The notes: generated from the letters alone by a model not told the origin. A stretch of 64,000 nt of DNA from JAEUNJ01 sp052035955 (GCA_052035955.1 JBPOHD010000043.1:1-64000); one strand, 5' to 3'; shown: positions 1 through 8,186, counted from the stretch's first letter. Translations and numbers: made by a program.

Positions 1-264
1 CTGTTGCCGTTTGAGCGGCCTGCAGGAGCGCCGGTGAAGGCCGAGGTGAAGGGGATGGGGGAAAGGGGGATGACGGGTGTGGAAGGGGAGGTACCGGCCA
101 GCGTGGAAGCGATGGTGCGGGACCAGGGGGAGTGGTACAGCCCGTTTTCGCGGGCCGGCATGGGCGGGCCCTACGACCTGAGGGGCTGGCACCGGCCGTC
201 GGCCGGGGGAGGGAGCCCGGGCGGGCCCCGCCTGGACCCACCGGCCGGCCGCGCGGCACACTGA
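1..264 (+). CDS. C-terminal part of an unidentified protein (open at left edge)
   Basis: The reading frame is open from the first base to a TGA one base before the next start codon, so this is probably the tail of a gene that begins outside the window. Third codon positions are strongly G/C, as in the neighbours. The visible residues are Gly/Pro-rich with a patch reading MVRDQGEWYSPFSRAG near the middle; there is no haem motif, cysteine cluster or membrane segment. The tight spacing to the cytochrome gene suggests it belongs to the same respiratory operon. I do not recognise the family. A chance open frame in very GC-rich DNA cannot be ruled out. Confidence 0.4.
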   Translation: MLPFERPAGAPVKAEVKGMGERGMTGVEGEVPASVEAMVRDQGEWYSPFSRAGMGGPYDLRGWHRPSAGGGSPGGPRLDPPAGRAAH

Positions 265-265
265 C

Positions 266-1093
266 ATGAACAAGCAGAACCTCCTGCTCGCCCTCATCCT
301 GCTGGTGCTGGTCGGCGTCACCCACGAAGTCGACCGGCGGCACCGGGACGACGGCTGGAGCCGGGACTACGCCCGGCAGGTCTATAGTCCCCTGCACTTC
401 CAGCCCGCCATCGCCCGGGCCACCGACGACCAGTGCCTCGCCTGCCACCGGGAGGTCCTCGACGAGCGGATCCGCGAGCGCTCCCCCGCCGGCCTGGCCG
501 CCAAGGATGCCCGGGCCTGGTACCAGCAGGCCAGCACCTACCAGGGCGAACAGGACAGCTTCCACCGGCGCCACCTCGTCACCCCCCTGGCCAAGGAACT
601 CATGGACCTCAAGTGCAGCTTCTGCCACCAAGGCCACGATCCGCGGGAAGAAGCCCCCGGTTCCTCCGCCACCGGCCCGCAGCAGAAGGACGCCCCCTTC
701 GTCCTGCGCAAGCAGGTCGATCCCGAAGCCACCTGCCTCAAATGCCACGGCCAGATGCCCTGGAAGAACATGAACCTCGCCGGTCCCTGGCAGGACATCC
801 GGAGCGCCTTCGGCAACGACTGCCTCACCGGCTGCCACGAGAAGATCCGCACCGTCCGCCACCAGGTCAGCTACCTCAAGGCCGACGCCATCGAAGCCGC
901 CGGCCGGAAGAGCGGCGACGCCTGCCACGGCTGCCACGGCGGCCGCCCCTGGTACCGCATCAGCTACCCCTACCCGCGGCACGACTGGCCCGGCATGAGC
1001 GGTCCCCCCCCTGCCTGGGCCGAAGGGCGGCCCACCCGGAGCGAAGCCCGCTTCCGCCTCGACGCCCCCCCTGCCGCCTCCCGATCCCACTGA
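266..1093 (+). CDS. Membrane-anchored pentahaem cytochrome c
   Basis: This 275-residue protein has an uncleaved-looking hydrophobic anchor at about residues 6-18 followed by a periplasmic part with haem-attachment motifs. Four are canonical CxxCH (C57-H61, C117-H121, C157-H161, C220-H224); a fifth is spaced C186-x3-C190-H191, that is CxxxCH. Family knowledge: small membrane-anchored multihaem cytochromes pass electrons from quinol or another membrane donor to periplasmic reductases. The gene lies 8 bases upstream of a molybdopterin catalytic subunit, so it is probably the electron donor for that enzyme, perhaps in place of a DmsC/NrfD-type membrane subunit, none of which is visible here. Specific NrfH/NapC membership is not supported by the spacing of motifs. 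Confidence 0.85.
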   Translation: MNKQNLLLALILLVLVGVTHEVDRRHRDDGWSRDYARQVYSPLHFQPAIARATDDQCLACHREVLDERIRERSPAGLAAKDARAWYQQASTYQGEQDSFHRRHLVTPLAKELMDLKCSFCHQGHDPREEAPGSSATGPQQKDAPFVLRKQVDPEATCLKCHGQMPWKNMNLAGPWQDIRSAFGNDCLTGCHEKIRTVRHQVSYLKADAIEAAGRKSGDACHGCHGGRPWYRISYPYPRHDWPGMSGPPPAWAEGRPTRSEARFRLDAPPAASRSH

Positions 1094-1101
1094 CCCGGCC
1101 C

Positions 1102-3690
1102 ATGGACAAGACCCCTCCCCCCGTCGCCCCCCTCGACCTGGCCCGCCTGCTCAACCCCGAGCGGCGCAGCTTCCTCAAGGCCGCCGGCGCCGCCGGCGCC
1201 GTCGCCGCCACCTCCGGCCTCGTCGAACTCGCCAGCCAGGGCAAGGACGCCCAGGCCTTCGCCTACGAGCCCTATCCCCGGGACGACCAGCTGCAGACCG
1301 TCGTCACCAGCTGCGACCACAACTGCGGCTCCCGGCACATGCTCGTTGCCCACAAGAAAGGCGACGTCATCGTCCGCCTGTCCACCGACGACGGCCGCTA
1401 CCAGGCCAATGGTGCCTTCGGCAAGGACACCGTCGAAGAACCCCAGCTGCGCGCCTGCCTGCGCGGGCGCTCCTACCGCTCCCGGCTCTACTCCGCCGAA
1501 CGCCTCCTCTACCCCATGCTGCGCGTCGGCGAACGGGGCAGCGGCCGCTTCAAGCGCGTCTCCTGGGACGAAGCCCTCGACTTCGTCGCCAAGAAGATGG
1601 TCGAACTGAAGAGCAAGTACGGCCCCACCGCCATCCTCGACCAGGCCTATGCCGGCACCTCCTACGGCGTCCTGCACAAGTCCGACCAGATCGAAGGCCT
1701 GCTCGCCCGCTTCCTCGGCATGTTCGGCTGCCGCACCAACTCCTGGTCCGTGCCCAGCTACCAGGGCACCACCTTCAGCTCCCGCATCACCTTCGGCACC
1801 ATCGAGGACGGCAACGAAGACGACGCCTTCGCCCACTCCAAGCTCGTCATCATGTGGGGCTGGAACCCCGCCTACACCTTCCACGGCGGCAACACCTTCT
1901 ACTACCTGCGGCTGGCCAAGCAGCGTGGCTGCAAGTTCGTCGTCGTCGATCCGCAATACACCGACTCCGCCGCCGCCTACGACGCCTGGTGGATCCCCAT
2001 CCGGCCCAACACCGACGCCGCCATGCTGGCCGGCATGGCCCACGTCATCTTCAGCGAGCAGCTCCAGGACCAGGCCTTCATCGACCAGTACTGCCAGGGC
2101 ATGGACGAAGGCACCCTGCCCGACTGGGCCCGCGGCCAGGAAAGCTTCAAGGACTACATCCTCGGCACCCGCGACGGCGTCCCCAAGACCCCCGCCTGGG
2201 CCGAGAAGATCTGCGGCGTCCCGGCCAAGGACATCGAGAAGCTGGCCCGCCTGTACGCCACCACCAAGCCGGCCGCCCTGAAAGCCTCCTGGGGTCCCGG
2301 GCGTGCCTCCTACGGCGAGCAGTACAACCGGATGGCCGCCGCCCTGCAGGCCATGACCGGCAACATCGGCATCCTCGGCGGCTGCGCCGAAGGCGTCGGC
2401 AAGGGCTGGCACGCCGAATCCGTCGCCTACCCCTACGACCAATACGCCAACGTCTGGTTCGCCTCCATCAAGTCCGACCGCTGGGCCCACTGCGTCCTCA
2501 ACTACCCCCACGTCAAGCGCGAGGAGATCGGCTGCTGGCCGCGCGACGACCAGCTCGACGGCGCCATCCCCAACATCAAGGCCATCTGGTGGCACGGCTC
2601 CGACTGGTTCAACCAGCTGACCAACGTGAACAAGGAGATCGAGGCGGTGAAGAAGCTGGAGCTGGTCGTCTGCGCCGACTCCACCATCACCCCCTCCGGC
2701 CTCTGGGCCGACGTCCTCCTGCCCATCGCCACCCACTTCGAGCGCCACGACGTCGGCCTGCCCTGGTACAAGGGCCACTACTACATCCACCGGCCCAAGG
2801 TCATCGAGCCCCTGGGCGAATCGAAGACCGACCTGCAGGTCTTTACCGAACTCGCCTGGCGCCTGGAAGCCCTCGACCCCAGCCTCAAGGACTTCGGCCG
2901 CCGCTACAACCCGCGCGCCGAGCGCAGCTACTTCGACAACCCCGACGCCACCGACGAAGCCTACCTGGTGGCCTGGTGGAAGAAGGTCCAGGACCACCAG
3001 GGTGTCAGCATGGGCTGGGAGGAGTTCAAGCGGCGCGGCGTCTACAAGTTCGTCTTCGACGAGCCCCTGGTCGCCTTCCGGGCCCAGATCGAGGACGGCG
3101 AGCCCTTCGAGACCCCCTCCGGCAAGATCGAGATCCTGTCCACCACGCTCGCCCAGGTGAAGGACTGGACCCGGACCCAGTACGGCTACCCGATCCCCGC
3201 CATCCCCAAGTGGATCGAGCCCTTCGAGTCCCTCAACCACCCGAAGACCCGCGACTACCCCTTCCACATGATCAGCCCGCACCCGCGCTGGCGCACCCAT
3301 TCCATCTTCCACAACATCCCCTGGCTGCGCGAGACCTACCAGCAGGAGGTGACGATCAGCCGGCGCGACGCCGAGCGCCTGGGCATCGCCACCGGCGACA
3401 TGGTGGAGGTGTGGAACGACCGTGGCACGGTGGTGGTGCCGGCCTACGTCACCGAGCGCTGCATGCCCGGGGTGGTGGTGCTCTACGAGGGGGCCTGGAT
3501 GGACCGCGACCAGGACGGCATCGACCTGGCCGGCAATCCGGACTTCCTGACCAAGGACGAGCCCAGCCCGGCCGGCGCCTTCGCCTACAACACGGTGCTC
3601 TGCAACCTGAAGAAGACCAGCCGCAACCACCGCCCCGGCTGGGATGTCCAGGCCACCGCCCGCTCCGTCGTCTTCCGCAGGGATGCCTAG
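1102..3690 (+). CDS. Tat-exported DMSO-reductase-family molybdopterin oxidoreductase, catalytic subunit
   Basis: This 862-residue protein starts with a twin-arginine signal (ERRSFLKAAG, residues 20-29). It then has the DmsA-like N-terminal cluster motif SCDHNCGSRHM with a fourth cysteine in RACLRGRS: C71, C75, H79, C119. Position 79 is cysteine in DmsA but histidine here. Alignment by eye with the DmsA molybdenum-ligand segment puts Ser219 (SVPSY) at the metal-ligand position, so this is a serine-type enzyme rather than a nitrate (Asp) or polysulfide/thiosulfate (Cys) type. The C-terminal cofactor-binding domain (EVWNDRGTVVVPAYV) is present. The DmsB-like subunit and a pentahaem cytochrome are encoded beside it. 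The substrate is unknown; DMSO, TMAO or an oxyanion are all possible. Confidence 0.9.
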   Translation: MDKTPPPVAPLDLARLLNPERRSFLKAAGAAGAVAATSGLVELASQGKDAQAFAYEPYPRDDQLQTVVTSCDHNCGSRHMLVAHKKGDVIVRLSTDDGRYQANGAFGKDTVEEPQLRACLRGRSYRSRLYSAERLLYPMLRVGERGSGRFKRVSWDEALDFVAKKMVELKSKYGPTAILDQAYAGTSYGVLHKSDQIEGLLARFLGMFGCRTNSWSVPSYQGTTFSSRITFGTIEDGNEDDAFAHSKLVIMWGWNPAYTFHGGNTFYYLRLAKQRGCKFVVVDPQYTDSAAAYDAWWIPIRPNTDAAMLAGMAHVIFSEQLQDQAFIDQYCQGMDEGTLPDWARGQESFKDYILGTRDGVPKTPAWAEKICGVPAKDIEKLARLYATTKPAALKASWGPGRASYGEQYNRMAAALQAMTGNIGILGGCAEGVGKGWHAESVAYPYDQYANVWFASIKSDRWAHCVLNYPHVKREEIGCWPRDDQLDGAIPNIKAIWWHGSDWFNQLTNVNKEIEAVKKLELVVCADSTITPSGLWADVLLPIATHFERHDVGLPWYKGHYYIHRPKVIEPLGESKTDLQVFTELAWRLEALDPSLKDFGRRYNPRAERSYFDNPDATDEAYLVAWWKKVQDHQGVSMGWEEFKRRGVYKFVFDEPLVAFRAQIEDGEPFETPSGKIEILSTTLAQVKDWTRTQYGYPIPAIPKWIEPFESLNHPKTRDYPFHMISPHPRWRTHSIFHNIPWLRETYQQEVTISRRDAERLGIATGDMVEVWNDRGTVVVPAYVTERCMPGVVVLYEGAWMDRDQDGIDLAGNPDFLTKDEPSPAGAFAYNTVLCNLKKTSRNHRPGWDVQATARSVVFRRDA

Positions 3691-3701
3691 CCATGCAAAA
3701 C

Positions 3702-3825
3702 CTCACCGCAAAGGCGCCAAGGCGCGCAGGGACGCAAAGCAAGGCAAACGGCCGGGAGTGGGGGGCCGCGGTTGTTCGATGCATTCCTTTGCGCTTCTTG
3801 GCGCCTTTGCGTCTTTGCGGTGAAG
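3702..3825. repeat. Imperfect inverted repeat of the CACCGCAAAGG interspersed type
   Basis: The left arm reads TCACCGCAAAGGCGCCAAGG at 3703-3722 and continues to ACGCAAAG near 3739. The right arm (from about 3787) contains CTTGGCGCCTTTGCG and ends TTTGCGGTGAAG at 3825. The outer ends pair almost perfectly and the inner GGCGCC(A/T) blocks pair with an offset. The element fills most of the 220-base gap between the catalytic subunit and its ferredoxin partner. A single related copy lies at 62051-62085. It could form a strong hairpin in the mRNA. Similar CACCGCAAAG/CACCGCAGAG repeats occur in many high-GC proteobacterial genomes; this is from memory, not a search. Confidence 0.7.
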
Positions 3826-3910
3826 CCCTGGACCTTGACTTCGGCGCTGCCCTTGACTTCAACCTTGCCGGCGCCCTTGCCGGTCCCCGCGCGGGCCATC
3901 GGGTGATGCC

Positions 3911-4576
3911 ATGACCAGGAAACTCGACAAGCAGGAAGTGAAGGCGGCCCTGAAACGGAAGCTGGCCCAGACCTATGAACCGGTGAAGCCGCAAAGCCAG
4001 TTGGGCTTCATCCACCACAACGTCGATTGCATCGGCTGCCGGGCCTGCGAGATCGCCTGCAAGGACAAGAACGGCCTGCCACCGGGACCGCGCTTCCGGC
4101 GCGTGATGTACATCGAGGGCGGCCACTACCCGGACGTCTTCGCCTACAAGGTGAACATGTCCTGCAACCACTGCGCCGAGCCGGCCTGCCTGCCGACCTG
4201 TCCGACCGGGGCGATCTGGAAGCGGGAGAAGGACGGCATCGTCGACATCGACTCCTCCCTGTGCATCGGCTGCCGGCGCTGCGAGGCGGCCTGTCCCTAC
4301 GGGGCGCCCCAGTGGGACCCGGAGGCCAAGGTGGTGAAGAAGTGCAACCTCTGCGTGGACGAGATCGACGCCGGCCGCAAGCCTTACTGCGTCATGGGCT
4401 GCATGATGCGCGTGCTCGACATCGGCCCCATCGAGGCCCTCTGGGCCGGCACCCATCCCACCCCCGCCCTCGGCCCCCACGACATCCCCGTCAAACGCGT
4501 CAAGAACCTCGCCAACCCCGACCTCACCACACCCTCCATCGCCTTCGTGCCCCATTCGAAGGGGAAGGAGGGCTAG
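3911..4576 (+). CDS. DmsB-like 4Fe-4S ferredoxin subunit
   Basis: This 221-residue protein carries four cysteine groups typical of DmsB/NrfC/PsrB electron-transfer subunits: CIGCRACEIAC (near residue 43), CNHCAEPACLPTC, CIGCRRCEAACPYG and CNLCVDE...CVMGC. Four [4Fe-4S] clusters are therefore expected. There is no signal peptide, as expected for a subunit exported by hitch-hiking on its Tat-dependent partner. It lies downstream of the catalytic gene, separated by an inverted repeat, and would relay electrons from the membrane or the pentahaem cytochrome to the molybdenum subunit. No DmsC-type anchor or TorD/DmsD chaperone gene follows; these may lie left of the window. The start chosen is the only ATG giving the full first cluster with a short polar lead. 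Confidence 0.9.
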   Translation: MTRKLDKQEVKAALKRKLAQTYEPVKPQSQLGFIHHNVDCIGCRACEIACKDKNGLPPGPRFRRVMYIEGGHYPDVFAYKVNMSCNHCAEPACLPTCPTGAIWKREKDGIVDIDSSLCIGCRRCEAACPYGAPQWDPEAKVVKKCNLCVDEIDAGRKPYCVMGCMMRVLDIGPIEALWAGTHPTPALGPHDIPVKRVKNLANPDLTTPSIAFVPHSKGKEG

Positions 4577-4650
4577 GGTCTGTCCTCGCTCAGCCGGCGG
4601 GTCGCCTGAATGAGCACGGACCCTGGACATCCGCCCTACGCTCCCACTCG

Positions 4651-4678
4651 CGCCGGGGTCCGCTCCGGCGTCTTTTTT
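4651..4678 (+). terminator. Rho-independent terminator after the reductase operon
   Basis: CGCCGG at 4651-4656 pairs with CCGGCG at 4665-4670 around an eight-base loop and is followed directly by TCTTTTTT. It lies 74 bases after the ferredoxin stop and 43 bases before the sensor kinase start, so it separates the structural genes from the regulatory pair. Confidence 0.8.
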
Positions 4679-4720
4679 GCGGCACGATGAACGGGTAATT
4701 GGCGATATAGTCCCCAGCCG

Positions 4721-6589
4721 ATGAGTCCCTTCGCCTCCCCCCTCAAGCGCCGCATCCTGCTGCGGCTGCTGGTCGCCGCCGGGCTGCTCTCGGCCCTGCT
4801 CCTGGGCGCCTTCCTGGCCGCCTACCGCGGGCAGCTCGAAAACGAGCGCAGCCGCGCCTCGGCCGGCTTCAACCTGCTGCTCCAGGCCGCCCTGGAGAAC
4901 GCCATGCTCAAGCGCGACGTGCCGGGCCTGGCGGAAATCGTCGGCCGCCTGGGCACCCAGCCCGGCATCCGCTCCGTGATGATCCTCGACCCGGCCGGCG
5001 AGGTCCGCTTCGCTTCCGCACCCGAGCTGCTGGGCCGGAAGAAGCCGGACCTGGTGCCCGGGACCGGCGTCCGCGGCCCGGCTACGGCCTTCCTGCACCG
5101 GGAGGACGGCGCCGAGGTCCTGCGCTCCGTGAACCCCGTGCGCAACAAGCCGGCCTGCAAGGAATGCCATGGGGATGCCGCCGCCCACCCGGTGAACGGC
5201 ATCCTGGTCGTGGACTACGACGCCGGCGAAATCCGCCAGCATGCCTGGGGCAGCGCCGCCGCCTTCACCGGCGCCGGCCTGCTGGTGCTGGTCCTGATGA
5301 CGGCCGTGCTCTGGCGCGCCCTCAACCGCCAGGTCCTGCAACCGGTGGCGGAACTGGCCCGGGCCAGCGCCGACCTGGAGGCCGGCAACCTCGCCCGGCG
5401 GGTCGGCGCCACCGGCGACGACGAACTGGCCGACCTGGGCCGCCGCTTCGACCGCATGGCCGAGCGGCTGCAGGCCCAGCTCGCCCGCGTCCAGGCCCAT
5501 GAGGCCCACCTGCAGGGCATCCTGGACAGCCTGCCCGACGGCGTGCGCGTCATCCGCGCCATCGACGGCCGCATCGTCATGGCCAACGGCGCCTTCGCCC
5601 GCCAGATGGGCCTGCCCCTCGAACGGGTCGCCGGCCGGCCCTGCCACGAGACCAGCCACGGCCGCCGGGAACCCTGCGTGCCCACCCTCGTCACCTGTCC
5701 GCTGCACGAGTTGCGGCAGGTGGGCGACACCCTCAAGTGCACCCACCGGCACCAGCGGGCCGACGGCACCCTGCTCCCGGTCGAGGTCCACGCCGCGCTG
5801 GTCGAGCTGGACGACGGCGGGCGCAAGGAGCGGCTGGTCGTCGAGTCGATCCGGGACCTCACCCAGGCGGCCCGGGTATCCCACGAGCAAAGGCTTTCGG
5901 AACTGGGGCTGCTGGCCGCCGGCATCGCCCACGAGATCCACAATCCCCTGGCCTCCGTGCGCCTGGGCGTCCAGGGCCTGGCCCGGGACATCCGCCACGA
6001 CCGCTGCACGCCCGGCGAGATCGGCAGCTACCTGGACCTGATCGACAACGAGATCGACAAGTGCATCGCGGTCACCCACCGCCTGCTGATGCTGTCCCGC
6101 ACGCCGGAGGAGGCGCCCCAGGTGGTGGACCTGGCCCTCGCCCTCGACGACGCCCTGCGCCTGCTGGATTACGACGCCCGCATGCGCCGCATCGTCCAGG
6201 ACCTGTCCTTGCCGCCCGTCGGCATCCGCGTCCTGGCCGACGAGGGCGAACTGCGCATGGTCTTCCTGAACCTGTTCCAGAACGCCCACCACGCCATGCC
6301 CGAAGGCGGCACCCTGACGGTCGAGGTCAGCGCCGCGGCGGGCGAGGCGGTCCTCGACGTCTCGGACACCGGGGTCGGCATCGCGCCCGAGCACCTGCCC
6401 CACATCTTCGACCCCTTCTTCAGCCGAAGGGCCGACAACGTGGCCGGCACCGGCCTGGGCCTCACCATCGTGCGCAACATCCTGCAGCGCTACGGCGGCG
6501 CCATCGAGGTGGAGAGCCAACCCGGCGTCGGCAGCCGCTTCCGCCTGCGCCTGCCGCTGGCCGAGGCGGCCATGGAGAACGCACGATGA
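4721..6589 (+). CDS. Haem-c-containing PAS sensor histidine kinase
   Basis: This 622-residue membrane kinase has TM1 at about residues 11-34, a periplasmic domain to about 177, TM2 at about 178-200, HAMP to about 253, a PAS domain (about 262-380), then HisKA with H404 (AGIAHEIHNPL) and an HATPase with DTGVGIAP, FDPFF and GTGLGLTI boxes. The periplasmic domain holds a CKECH motif (C146, C149, H150), so a covalent haem c is expected outside the membrane. The PAS domain has extra cysteines (C308, C319, C326) of the kind seen in Geobacter-like sensors. It overlaps the response regulator gene by four bases. Inference: it senses redox state or a haem ligand and controls the adjacent reductase operon. 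Confidence 0.92.
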   Translation: MSPFASPLKRRILLRLLVAAGLLSALLLGAFLAAYRGQLENERSRASAGFNLLLQAALENAMLKRDVPGLAEIVGRLGTQPGIRSVMILDPAGEVRFASAPELLGRKKPDLVPGTGVRGPATAFLHREDGAEVLRSVNPVRNKPACKECHGDAAAHPVNGILVVDYDAGEIRQHAWGSAAAFTGAGLLVLVLMTAVLWRALNRQVLQPVAELARASADLEAGNLARRVGATGDDELADLGRRFDRMAERLQAQLARVQAHEAHLQGILDSLPDGVRVIRAIDGRIVMANGAFARQMGLPLERVAGRPCHETSHGRREPCVPTLVTCPLHELRQVGDTLKCTHRHQRADGTLLPVEVHAALVELDDGGRKERLVVESIRDLTQAARVSHEQRLSELGLLAAGIAHEIHNPLASVRLGVQGLARDIRHDRCTPGEIGSYLDLIDNEIDKCIAVTHRLLMLSRTPEEAPQVVDLALALDDALRLLDYDARMRRIVQDLSLPPVGIRVLADEGELRMVFLNLFQNAHHAMPEGGTLTVEVSAAAGEAVLDVSDTGVGIAPEHLPHIFDPFFSRRADNVAGTGLGLTIVRNILQRYGGAIEVESQPGVGSRFRLRLPLAEAAMENAR

Positions 6590-7908
6590 AAAAGGCACTG
6601 CTCGTCGTCGATGATGACGGCATTTTCAACTCCCTGCTCCGCCGCCAGCTCGACGGCATGGGCTTCGAGCCCGTCGGCGCCGCCAGCTGGGCGGAGGCCC
6701 AGGGCCGCCTGGCCGAGATGGAACCGGCCGCCATCATCCTCGACTTCAAGCTTCCCGACAGCGACGCCGAGAAGGTGCTCGCCGAGTTGCGCGGCCAGTA
6801 CCCGGTCATCGTGCTGACCGGCTTCGGCTCCATCCGCAACGCGGTCAGCGTGATCCGCCAGGGGGCCTCGGACTACCTGACCAAGCCGGTGAACCTGGAG
6901 GAATTGGAGCTCACCGTGCGCCGGGTCATCGAGAACGCCGAGTTGCGCCAGCACAACCAGTTCTACCGCTCCCAGCTCGCCTCCCACCGGCCGGGCCCCC
7001 TGGTCGGCGAGAGCCGCGCCATGCGCGAGGTGGAAGCCATGGTGGAGGCCGTCGCCCCCACCGACACGACGGTGCTGATCCTCGGCGAATCGGGCAGCGG
7101 CAAGGAGATGGTGGCCCAGGCCATCCACGAGAAGAGCGCCCGGGCCGGCCGCGAGCTGGTGCCCATCGACGCCAGCGGCCTGCAGGAGCAGCTCTTCGAA
7201 TCGGAGCTGTTCGGCCATGAGCGCGGCGCCTACACCGGGGCCGACCGGCAGAAGAAGGGCCTGATCGAGGAGGCCGCCGGCGGCACCCTCTTCCTCGACG
7301 AGATCGGCGACGTGAGCCCGGGCATCCAGTCCAAGCTGCTGCGGGTGCTGGAGACCGGCACCTTCCGCCGCCTGGGCGGCACCAAGACCCTGAAGGCCGA
7401 CGCCCGCTTCGTCACCGCCACCAACCGCGACATCGCCGCCATGGGCAAGGACGGCAGCTTCCGCAACGACCTCTACTTCCGCCTGTCGCGCTTCGTCATC
7501 ACCGTACCGCCGCTGCGCGAGCGGCGCGAGGACATCGAGCCCCTGGCCCGCCATTTCCTGGCCGGACTCTCGCGCACCGCCCCTGCCCAGTTGGCGCCAG
7601 ACGCCCTCAAGCTGCTGACCGCCTACGACTGGCCCGGCAACGTGCGGGAGCTGAAGAACGCCATCGAGCGCGCCGTGATCCTGGCCCGGCCCGGCAGCCA
7701 GGTGCGCCCCGAACACCTGGCCTTCCTGCCCCGCGCAGACGGCGGCGTCACCCTGCGCTTCGCCCAGGAGCCCACCCTGGAGCAGATCGAGGGCGAATAC
7801 CTGCGCCAGGCCCTGGCCAGGTACGGCGGCAACCGGCAGAAGGCCGCCTCCGCCCTGGGGATCAGCGAGCGCAACGTCTATCGGCTGATCGAGAAGCACG
7901 GGTTCTGA
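6586..7908 (+). CDS. NtrC-family sigma-54-dependent response regulator
   Basis: This 440-residue protein has a receiver domain with phospho-acceptor D53 (IILDFKLPD) and K100, a central AAA+ domain with Walker A GESGSGKE (about 167-174), the sigma-54 contact loop GAYTGA (214-219) and Walker B GGTLFLDEIG, and a C-terminal Fis-type helix-turn-helix (NRQKAASALGISERNVYRLI). The ATG overlaps the kinase TGA, indicating translational coupling. Family members activate sigma-54 promoters; no convincing GG-N10-GC element was found between the reductase genes, so the target promoter is probably left of the window. Partner of the haem-c kinase by position. Confidence 0.93.
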   Translation: MKKALLVVDDDGIFNSLLRRQLDGMGFEPVGAASWAEAQGRLAEMEPAAIILDFKLPDSDAEKVLAELRGQYPVIVLTGFGSIRNAVSVIRQGASDYLTKPVNLEELELTVRRVIENAELRQHNQFYRSQLASHRPGPLVGESRAMREVEAMVEAVAPTDTTVLILGESGSGKEMVAQAIHEKSARAGRELVPIDASGLQEQLFESELFGHERGAYTGADRQKKGLIEEAAGGTLFLDEIGDVSPGIQSKLLRVLETGTFRRLGGTKTLKADARFVTATNRDIAAMGKDGSFRNDLYFRLSRFVITVPPLRERREDIEPLARHFLAGLSRTAPAQLAPDALKLLTAYDWPGNVRELKNAIERAVILARPGSQVRPEHLAFLPRADGGVTLRFAQEPTLEQIEGEYLRQALARYGGNRQKAASALGISERNVYRLIEKHGF

Positions 7909-7940
7909 GGCGCCGGCAGCGGGGGCAACGCGGCGGGTTT

Positions 7941-7965
7941 CCGGACCACCGCCATCCGGTTTTTT
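7941..7965 (+). terminator. Short rho-independent terminator candidate
   Basis: CCGGA at 7941-7945 can pair with TCCGG at 7955-7959, followed by six T. It lies 32 bases after the response regulator stop and just before a REP-type repeat. The stem is only five base pairs, so the call is moderate. Confidence 0.5.
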
Positions 7966-8142
7966 GTAGGAGCGGCGGCCACGCCGCGATGCCTTTCCGA
8001 GCCCCCTCCATCGCGCCGCATGCGGCGCTCCTGCGGGGCCGTGCCATCGGTTGCGATGCGTTTCGGAACCGCTGCATCGCGCCGCATGCGGCGCTCCTAC
8101 GGAGCCGTGGCATCGGTTGCGATGCATTTCGGGACCGCCGCC
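7965..8142. repeat. REP-like repeats, one GTAGGAGCG unit plus two 66-bp tandem copies
   Basis: A unit starting TGTAGGAGCGGCGGCCACGC at 7965 is followed by two near-identical 66-base copies at 8009-8074 and 8075-8140. Each copy contains CATCGCGCCGCATGCGGCGCTCCT, an internal dyad centred on GCATGC, plus a GTGCCATCGGTTGCGATGC-like segment. The sequence belongs to the same family as the array at 20291-20545. It fills the 316-base gap before the HDOD gene; long open frames running through it are artefacts of its composition. Family knowledge: such palindromic GTAGGAGCG elements are REP sequences, often mobilised by RAYT transposases, none of which is present here. Confidence 0.85.
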
Positions 8143-8186
8143 ATGGCGACGCGGGGTCCGCCGCCGGGAGTTCCGACGGCCGCTGC

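Noticed and set aside
433..1101. N-terminal extension of the molybdopterin subunit frame
   Set aside because: The frame is open over the cytochrome gene, but the extension is Arg/Pro-rich and the Tat signal begins right after ATG 1102.
3795..3815. Possible sigma-54 promoter (TTGGCGCCTTTGC) before the ferredoxin gene
   Set aside because: The spacing between GG and GC is not the required ten bases, and the sequence is part of the inverted repeat.
970..6598. Long minus-strand open frames opposite the reductase and kinase genes
   Set aside because: They are mirror frames of GC-rich genes with repetitive Ala/Gly/Val/Asp composition and no domains; the plus-strand products have clear families.
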